NCBI GenBank assembly: GCA_003486945.1
Contig: DNFL01000142.1
Span: 1-10,882, forward strand
Origin: Hyphomonas sp.
Lineage (GTDB): Bacteria > Pseudomonadota > Alphaproteobacteria > Caulobacterales > Hyphomonadaceae
Direction of reading: 5' to 3'
Length of the DNA: 10,882 nucleotides
Within the stretch, counting starts at the first letter, position 1; each line of letters opens with the position of its first letter. The position numbers were made by a program, and so were the translations under genes. Positions 6,751 through 10,882 of the stretch are shown one piece after another. A model generated the notes under the pieces. That model had not been told where the DNA came from. It worked only from the letters and a program-made list of their open reading frames with translations, and ran no database searches.

Positions 6751-6792
6751 CCCGGCAACAGGCCATTAGGGCTGCCTGAAACACGCCCTGAT
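6738..6792 (+). promoter_or_regulatory. Attenuator-like set of alternative hairpins before cysS
   Basis: Three stems can form. A: CTGTTG (6738-6743, inside the Cys codons) with CAACAG (6756-6761), or the shifted TGTTGC (6742-6747)/GCAACA (6755-6760). B: CAGGC (6759-6763) with GCCTG (6774-6778). C: ATTAGGGC (6765-6772) with GCCCTGAT (6785-6792), 8 bp with one G-U pair. A and C can coexist; B excludes both. A ribosome stalled on the Cys codons would mask the left arm of A and favour B, blocking C; a ribosome at the stop codon would cover the left arm of B and allow C. C is followed by TATCCCCCC rather than a T run, so it is not a canonical intrinsic terminator; Rho or translational control is possible. 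Confidence 0.5.
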
Positions 6793-6830
6793 TATCCCCC
6801 CACAATACGAATGACCGACGCGAGACCAGG

Positions 6831-8216
6831 ATGACCCTCCGACTGCATGATACCGCTGCGCGCGAAAAACACGTGTTCAAGCCTCAGGATCCCAAGCGGA
6901 TCACGATGTATGTATGCGGACCGACCGTTTATAACTATGCCCATATCGGCAATGCCCGCCCGCCCATCGTGTTCGATGTGCTGCGCCGTCTGCTGACGGC
7001 CATCTATGGGCGAGGCTCTGTGATCTATGCCCGCAACATTACCGATATCGAGGACAAGATCATCAAGGCCTCGCTGGACACAGGCGAACCGATTGCGGCG
7101 ATCACGAAGCGGTATGCGGACATTTACAACGCCGACATGGCGGCGCTGAATGTTCTGCCGCCGACCGTCGAACCGTGGGCGACAGATCATGTGGCCGAGA
7201 TGATTGCCATGATCGAAAAGCTGGTGCGCAAGAAATACGCCTATGTCGGCAAGGACGGCGTCTGGTTCTCGGTGGCGGCAATGCCCGACTATGGCAAATT
7301 GTCGGGCCGCAAGCCGGAGGACAACGAGGCCGGCGCGCGGGTGGACCCCGGCGAGGACAAGCGCGCACCGGCGGACTTCGCCCTGTGGAAGTTTGCCAAG
7401 CCGGGCGAGCCGGAAGATGCGATCTGGGACAGCCCCTGGGGCCGCGGCCGGCCGGGCTGGCATATCGAATGCTCGGCGATGGCGGAGAAACATCTCGGCC
7501 GCACGATGGACATTCATGCAGGCGGCATCGACCTGCAGTTCCCGCACCATGAGAACGAGATCGCGCAATCCGAATGCGCGCATGGCGAAGTGCTGGCCAA
7601 TTACTGGCTGCACAACGGCTTCCTCGACATGGGCGGGGAGAAGATGTCGAAATCGCTCGGCAATGTTGTGCTGGTGCATGAGCTCCTGAAAGACTGGCCG
7701 GGCGAAGTGATCCGCTTTGCCATGCTGAGCGGGCATTACCGCGCGCCGCTTGACTGGACGCCGGAGCTTTTAAAACAGGCTAAGACGACGCTGGACCGTA
7801 TCTATGGCGCGCTGCGCCGGGTGTGGGAGGCTGAAGGTGGGCGGGCGACCTACCGCGTAATCCGCGAGGCGCTGGAGGATGATCTCAACACGCCGGAAGC
7901 GCTGGCCGCGCTGTCGGGCATTGCATCTGCGGCGAACACGGCAGCGGACCAGGGCGACCATGAGATGATGGCGGCAACGCGCGCAGACCTCTTGGCGGCG
8001 GGCGAAGTGCTCGGCCTGCTGACAATGACGCCGAAAGAGTGGGAGCAGGGCGGCGACGCGGATGACACGGCGCGTATCGACGCGCTGGTGGCAGCGCGCG
8101 TGGCGGCGCGGGTGTCGAAGGACTGGGCGGAAGCCGACCGGATCCGCAAGGCGCTGGCGGAAGAAGGCGTTGAAATCATGGACGGCGCAGGAGGCAGCAC
8201 ATGGCGGCGGATCTGA
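6831..8216 (+). CDS. cysS: Cysteinyl-tRNA synthetase
   Basis: A 461-residue class I aminoacyl-tRNA synthetase that charges tRNA-Cys. The HIGH signature appears as HIGN (38-41) and KMSKS at 271-275. The zinc ligands that recognise the cysteine thiol are all present: C29, C214, H239 and E243, with nearly the same numbering as E. coli CysRS. The C-terminal half has the usual helical and DALR-type anticodon-stem region. The ATG at 6831 has only a weak Shine-Dalgarno (GCGAG about 6 nt upstream), consistent with upstream control. The leader has a Cys-codon ORF and alternative hairpins (6700-6792). The last 16 nt overlap the next gene, whose AGGAGG (8189-8194) lies inside cysS, so at least three genes are probably cotranscribed. 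Identity is secure. Confidence 0.97.
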   Translation: MTLRLHDTAAREKHVFKPQDPKRITMYVCGPTVYNYAHIGNARPPIVFDVLRRLLTAIYGRGSVIYARNITDIEDKIIKASLDTGEPIAAITKRYADIYNADMAALNVLPPTVEPWATDHVAEMIAMIEKLVRKKYAYVGKDGVWFSVAAMPDYGKLSGRKPEDNEAGARVDPGEDKRAPADFALWKFAKPGEPEDAIWDSPWGRGRPGWHIECSAMAEKHLGRTMDIHAGGIDLQFPHHENEIAQSECAHGEVLANYWLHNGFLDMGGEKMSKSLGNVVLVHELLKDWPGEVIRFAMLSGHYRAPLDWTPELLKQAKTTLDRIYGALRRVWEAEGGRATYRVIREALEDDLNTPEALAALSGIASAANTAADQGDHEMMAATRADLLAAGEVLGLLTMTPKEWEQGGDADDTARIDALVAARVAARVSKDWAEADRIRKALAEEGVEIMDGAGGSTWRRI

Positions 8217-8764
8217 ATCGGCGGGGCGTGATTGCGCTTCTCGCGGGGTTGATGCTGGCGGCGTGTGCGACGGCGCCTGCGCCTGTGCCGGAGGTTTATC
8301 CGTCTGCGGAGGATGCGGTGATCACGCTGTTCCTTGTGCGCCACGGCGAGAAGGAAGAGGGCGAGGACCCGGACCTCTCGCCGGCCGGCAAGGCGCGGGC
8401 CCAGGCGCTCGCCAAGCGGCTGGACGGTGCAGAGCTGACGGAAATTTGGTCGACGCGGACAAAGCGCACGCAGCAGACGGCGGCGGCAATCGTGAAGCAG
8501 ACAGGCCTGCCGGTGCAGCCTTATGATGCGACGACGCTGCCGGCCTTTGCGAGCTGGCTGCTGGATACGCCGGGCGTTAAGCTGGTGGTCGGCCATTCCA
8601 ACACGACCGATGCGCTGGCCGCGCTGCTGGGCGCGGATCCCGGACCGCCGATTGACGAAAAGACCGAGTTTGACCGGCTGTATGTGATCTATATCGACAA
8701 GGATGGCCTGATCAGTTCAAGCATCGAGCGCTATGGCGCGCCGTCGGTGGCGGCTGTCCCATGA
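8201..8764 (+). CDS. Histidine phosphatase superfamily lipoprotein
   Basis: A 187-residue protein with a lipoprotein signal: positive N-terminus (NRR), hydrophobic stretch VIALLAGLMLAAC and a lipobox LAAC with acylated C22. The mature domain is a short phosphoglycerate-mutase-like (histidine phosphatase) fold. The catalytic motif is LVRHGE with H48 as the phosphorylated residue. R47 and R86/R89 (STRTKRTQQTA) fit the phosphate pocket, and H132 in VVGHSNT is the second catalytic His. The protein therefore probably works in the periplasm as a small-molecule or lipid-linked phosphatase; the substrate cannot be told. A strong AGGAGG 6 nt upstream sets the start inside cysS. The stop overlaps the next ATG (ATGA). 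Family sure, substrate unknown. Confidence 0.9.
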   Translation: MAADLNRRGVIALLAGLMLAACATAPAPVPEVYPSAEDAVITLFLVRHGEKEEGEDPDLSPAGKARAQALAKRLDGAELTEIWSTRTKRTQQTAAAIVKQTGLPVQPYDATTLPAFASWLLDTPGVKLVVGHSNTTDALAALLGADPGPPIDEKTEFDRLYVIYIDKDGLISSSIERYGAPSVAAVP

Positions 8765-9381
8765 ACCGTGACGGCACGCGTGCGCCTGTCACCAATCTGC
8801 GCACGCTGCTGCGCTCGCTCGTGCTCAACACCGAGGGCGAGACGGTTACGGTCCGTGAGCTGATGAATGCGGTCGGACGCCGGGCCTATGGGCCGGTGCT
8901 CCTGCTGCTGGGTTTCATTGCCGTCAGCCCGCTGACGATCATCCCGGGATCGAACTGGTTTGTCGCGACGATCACGCTGATCTTTGCGCTGCAGGCGGTG
9001 GTCGGGCGGCGCACGCCCTGGCTGCCGAAGGGGGCGCTGGATTTCAGTTTCAGCCGCGAGCTGCTGGTGAAGGGCGCTGCGGCGGGCGAAAAGTATGCGC
9101 ACATGATCGACTCGCTGGTGAAGCCGCGCCTGACCTTCCTCACAGAATCGCCGTTCGTGCAGATCGTGGCGCTGCTCTGCGTGCTGGCCTCGCTACTGAC
9201 CTATCCGCTGGGACTGGTGCCATTCGGGCCGCTGCTGCCAGGATTGACGGTGATGCTTCTGGGCCTTGCGCTGACGGCGCGGGACGGCGTGGTCGTGTTG
9301 TTCGCGGCCGTGACGTTTGGCGCGGCGGCCTACATTCTCTGGACCATCCTGCCGAAGCTTGCGCATCTCTGGCCGTTCTGA
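8761..9381 (+). CDS. ExoD-family integral membrane protein
   Basis: A 206-residue inner-membrane protein of the ExoD (exopolysaccharide synthesis) family, first described in Sinorhizobium, where loss affects exopolysaccharide production and alkali tolerance. An amphipathic N-terminus (about 1-42, with VTVRELMNAVGRRAYG) comes first. Hydrophobic segments then lie at about 44-63, 66-82, 133-151, 155-173 and 176-196. The stretch GPVLLLLGFIAVSPLTIIPG (44-63) and its relative LTYPLGLVPFGPLLPG (146-161) are typical family repeats. Biochemical function is not established for the family. It overlaps the lipoprotein gene by ATGA and is the last gene before the terminator at 9487-9523. Confidence 0.88.
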   Translation: MNRDGTRAPVTNLRTLLRSLVLNTEGETVTVRELMNAVGRRAYGPVLLLLGFIAVSPLTIIPGSNWFVATITLIFALQAVVGRRTPWLPKGALDFSFSRELLVKGAAAGEKYAHMIDSLVKPRLTFLTESPFVQIVALLCVLASLLTYPLGLVPFGPLLPGLTVMLLGLALTARDGVVVLFAAVTFGAAAYILWTILPKLAHLWPF

Positions 9382-9486
9382 ACCGCGCCTCCAATCTGTC
9401 GAAACCGTAAATTGTGCCGGGCGGCGCCAGCGGCCAAGGTAAGCGCATGGCTTCAGGGCCATTTCTACACCCCACTCTTTGGTTGG

Positions 9487-9523
9487 GCCGCCTCAGCTCC
9501 CGCGCTCAGGCGGTCTCTTTTTT
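9487..9523 (+). terminator. Rho-independent terminator closing the cysS operon
   Basis: CCGCCT (9488-9493) pairs with AGGCGG (9508-9513), extended by a G-T pair at 9487/9514. An inner AGC/GCT stem (9495-9497/9504-9506) sits across a C/C mismatch with loop TCCCGC. The hairpin is followed by CTC and six Ts (9518-9523). It lies 105 nt after the ExoD gene, and the gap also has a smaller hairpin, ATGGC/GCCAT (9447-9451/9458-9462), but no convincing gene. Confidence 0.8.
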
Positions 9524-9565
9524 ACCGCCTTGCAGCCGGGCCGCCACCGGGCCATCTAGGGCGGC

Positions 9566-10009
9566 ATGAGCGAACTCTACCACAACCGCATCCTCGAACT
9601 CGCTGCCGGCATTCCGCATGTCGGCCGGCTGGCGGATGCCGAGGGCTCGGTGCTGAAGGTTTCGCGTGTGTGCGGCTCGACGGTGAACGTAGATGTGAAG
9701 CTGGATGCGGCGGGCGAGCGTGTGGTTGCCATAGCCGTGGACCCGAAGGCCTGTGCGCTGGGGCAGGCGGCAACGTCGATCCTGGCGGAGCACGCGGTGG
9801 GCGCCTCGGTTGAGGAGATCCGCGCGGCGCGGGACGCCTTGCGGGGCATGCTGAAAGAGGGCGCGCCGCCGCCGGAGGGCCGGTTTTGGGAACTGCGCCA
9901 TCTGGAACCGGTCGCCGACTATCCGCCTCGCCACGCCTCCACGCTGCTGGCCTTCGAGGCTGCGGTGGCGGCTATTGAAGAGGCACTGGCGGCCCGGGCG
10001 GCGGCGTGA
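9566..10009 (+). CDS. NifU/IscU-like iron-sulfur cluster scaffold protein
   Basis: A 147-residue protein matching the N-terminal NifU/IscU/SufU scaffold fold, which holds nascent Fe-S clusters before transfer. The first two ligand cysteines are in place: C36 in VCGSTVNV and C63 in KACALGQAA. The third Cys of IscU/SufU (in motifs like RxKCAT) is absent; the region reads PRHASTLL (121-128), with H123 the nearest possible ligand. As I recall, this RHAST version is usual in alphaproteobacterial orthologs, often encoded beside yidD, so it is a subfamily trait rather than damage here. Whether it still builds clusters is unclear. AGGG at 9558-9561 serves as Shine-Dalgarno 4 nt upstream of the ATG. 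The stop overlaps the yidD start (TGATG). Confidence 0.87.
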   Translation: MSELYHNRILELAAGIPHVGRLADAEGSVLKVSRVCGSTVNVDVKLDAAGERVVAIAVDPKACALGQAATSILAEHAVGASVEEIRAARDALRGMLKEGAPPPEGRFWELRHLEPVADYPPRHASTLLAFEAAVAAIEEALAARAAA

Positions 10010-10329
10010 TGGGCCTGCGCCGGCGCGTCGCCTATGCCCTGCTCGCGGTCTACAAGCATGGGCCGAGCCAGGTTTTCCAGCTGTTCGGGGCGCGGTGCCA
10101 GCACAGCCCGACCTGCAGCGAATACGGGGCAGAATGCGTGGCCCGGCATGGCTGGTGGCCGGGGGGGTGGATGGCGCTGGCTCGTTTCATCCGCTGCCGG
10201 CCGGGGGGCAGCCACGGCTATGACCCCGCCCCGGACACGAAACCCGCCGTACCGTTCTGGCAGCCCTGGCGCTATGGCGATTGGAAGTCCGGGCCAAGAG
10301 GTCTGGTTGAAACCCGGCCCGAGGCGTGA
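10009..10329 (+). CDS. yidD: Membrane protein insertion efficiency factor YidD
   Basis: A 106-residue YidD-family protein; YidD is a small membrane-associated factor that helps insertion of YidC-dependent inner-membrane proteins. The signature is clear: CQHSPTCSEYGAECVARHG (30-48), then RCRPGGSHGYDPAP (62-75), with three conserved cysteines C30, C36 and C63. The N-terminus (GLRRRVAYALLAVYK) is a basic amphipathic helix. The C-terminal tail past residue 75, rich in Pro and Trp, is longer than the conserved core, as is common. I chose ATG 10009, which overlaps the upstream stop as TGATG; a GTG at 10006 would add one residue. Unlike the usual Gram-negative order (rpmH-rnpA-yidD-yidC), it sits here with the NifU-like gene and thrS, as in many alphaproteobacteria. 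Confidence 0.93.
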   Translation: MGLRRRVAYALLAVYKHGPSQVFQLFGARCQHSPTCSEYGAECVARHGWWPGGWMALARFIRCRPGGSHGYDPAPDTKPAVPFWQPWRYGDWKSGPRGLVETRPEA

Positions 10330-10332
10330 CAT

Positions 10333-10398
10333 ATGGGCAGCATGAACGCTGGCTTTTTCCTCACCGGGCTTACCCCGCGAACTCGTCAGGGTGCATGA
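10333..10398 (+). CDS. Possible 21-codon leader ORF upstream of thrS
   Basis: A short ORF begins 3 nt after the yidD stop with GAGG (10321-10324) 8 nt upstream. Its second half reads LTGLTPRTRQGA, with three Thr codons (10363, 10372, 10381). Its stop codon falls inside the left arm of the inverted repeat 10389-10398. Three Thr in 21 residues is only modestly above chance, so this may be a threonine-sensing leader or nothing. It might also be read through coupling to yidD. Confidence 0.25.
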   Translation: MGSMNAGFFLTGLTPRTRQGA

Positions 10399-10481
10399 CG
10401 CACCCCTGAAGGCGCATCCGTGCGCCCCGTTCATGCACCCGCAAAGTCTGACGCCCCGGCGCTGCCTGAAAACTCAGGTAG
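10389..10481 (+). promoter_or_regulatory. Structured region with competing inverted repeats upstream of thrS
   Basis: GGGTGCATGA (10389-10398) is perfectly complementary to TCATGCACCC (10431-10440). Its first six bases can instead pair with GCACCC (10400-10405). Between the long arms is a perfect hairpin GGCGCA/TGCGCC (10411-10416/10421-10426). Another 8-bp hairpin (10462-10469/10474-10481, one G-T pair, AAAC loop) follows, and a small GGACG/CGTCC hairpin lies at 10552-10564. None has a T run. The mutually exclusive pairing suggests a regulated 5' UTR for thrS; this is inferred only from complementarity. No promoter could be identified in the 263-bp gap. Confidence 0.4.
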
Positions 10482-10592
10482 GATTCCCGGTAAAGCCGCG
10501 TTAATCACGGCCCGCCAGAACCCATGCCGGATTCCCCAGATTCTCCCGCTGGGACGGAACGTCCTGCGGCCCGATATAGAAACTGAAGACCC

Positions 10593-10882
10593 ATGATCCA
10601 TGTTACGCTCCCCGATGGCTCGAAACGCGAATACCAGGACGGCGCCTCGCCGCTGGACGTTGCCGAGTCGATCTCGAAATCCCTCGCCAAGAAGGCGCTC
10701 GCCGCCAAGGTGGACGGCCAGATGTGGGACCTCGTGCGCCCGCTGGAAGGCGACGCGCAGGTCGCCATCATCACGGACAAGGACGCCGAAGGCCTTGAGC
10801 TGATCCGCCATGACGCGGCGCATGTTCTCGCGCAGGCGGTTCAAGAACTCTATCCCGATGCGCAGGTGACGATCGGCCCGGT
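10593..10882 (+). CDS. thrS: Threonyl-tRNA synthetase (3' end outside window)
   Basis: The first 96 codons of a class II aminoacyl-tRNA synthetase that charges tRNA-Thr. The frame opens with [20 protein letters not shown] and runs off the window. Residues 1-62 are a TGS (ubiquitin-like) domain. The N2 editing domain begins after it with [14 protein letters not shown]73 and H77 form the HxxxH motif that hydrolyses Ser-tRNA-Thr, at the same numbers as in E. coli ThrRS. The stretch [11 protein letters not shown] follows as expected. The ATG at 10593 has only a weak Shine-Dalgarno (GAAG, 4 nt upstream); a second Met is not available nearby. It follows a 263-bp structured gap after yidD. Identity is secure from the N-terminal domains. 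Confidence 0.95.
   Translation, partial: MIHVTLPDGSKREYQDGASPLDVAESISKSLAKKALAAKVDGQMWDLVRPLEGDAQVAIITDKDAEGLELIRHDAAHVLAQAVQELYPDAQVTIGP

Noticed and set aside
6811..6834. Seven-codon ORF (MTDARPG) whose stop overlaps the cysS start as ATGA
   Set aside because: No Shine-Dalgarno before 6811 and no notable composition; probably chance, though it could couple translation into cysS.
9412..9813. Open frame overlapping the NifU-like gene on the same strand
   Set aside because: Arg/Gly/Cys-rich shadow frame, begins at TTG and crosses the terminator at 9487-9523.

Overview
The window looks like chromosomal DNA from a GC-rich alphaproteobacterium, probably of the Hyphomonadaceae/Caulobacterales type. 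This rests on gene content and order (ctpA, divergent polysaccharide deacetylase, rppH; NifU-like scaffold, yidD, thrS), strong G/C preference at third codon positions, and tight start/stop overlaps. I see no mobile element, tRNA, rRNA or CRISPR array. The organism is inferred from memory of family sequences, not from a search.

Layout. Positions 1-5388 form a plus-strand run: the C-terminal part of a CtpA-type S41 protease (cut by the window start), an inner-membrane divergent polysaccharide deacetylase, RppH, a small alpha/beta hydrolase, a class IV PLP aminotransferase and a sulfotransferase-like P-loop protein. From the deacetylase onward the genes overlap or nearly touch (GTGA, a 16-nt gap, ATGA, ATGA), which suggests one translationally coupled operon. 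Positions 5399-6495 hold two minus-strand genes: a small secreted protein of unknown function and folE. A hairpin terminator lies between them, and another terminator for the secreted-protein gene is embedded in the convergent sulfotransferase gene. From 6496 the plus strand resumes: a leader region, then cysS, a histidine-phosphatase lipoprotein and an ExoD-family membrane protein, all overlapping and ending at a strong intrinsic terminator (9487-9523). Then come a NifU/IscU-like scaffold protein and yidD, a structured 263-bp gap, and the first 96 codons of thrS.

The most interesting element lies upstream of cysS. A 16-codon ORF (6700-6750) with a good Shine-Dalgarno ends in Ser-Cys-Gly-Cys-Gly-Cys-Cys-Cys-stop. 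It is followed by three short hairpins whose pairing is mutually exclusive in the manner of an amino-acid attenuator. This predicts that cysteinyl-tRNA synthetase expression responds to charged tRNA-Cys through ribosome stalling. The gap before thrS also contains a short ORF with three Thr codons and competing inverted repeats, but that case is much weaker.

Other points: the adjacent aminotransferase and sulfotransferase genes resemble the two halves of a plant fusion protein (branched-chain-aminotransferase-like proteins 1/2); the aminotransferase appears to have Thr where the family has the Glu that contacts the PLP ring nitrogen; and the alpha/beta hydrolase seems to have lost the segment carrying its catalytic His.
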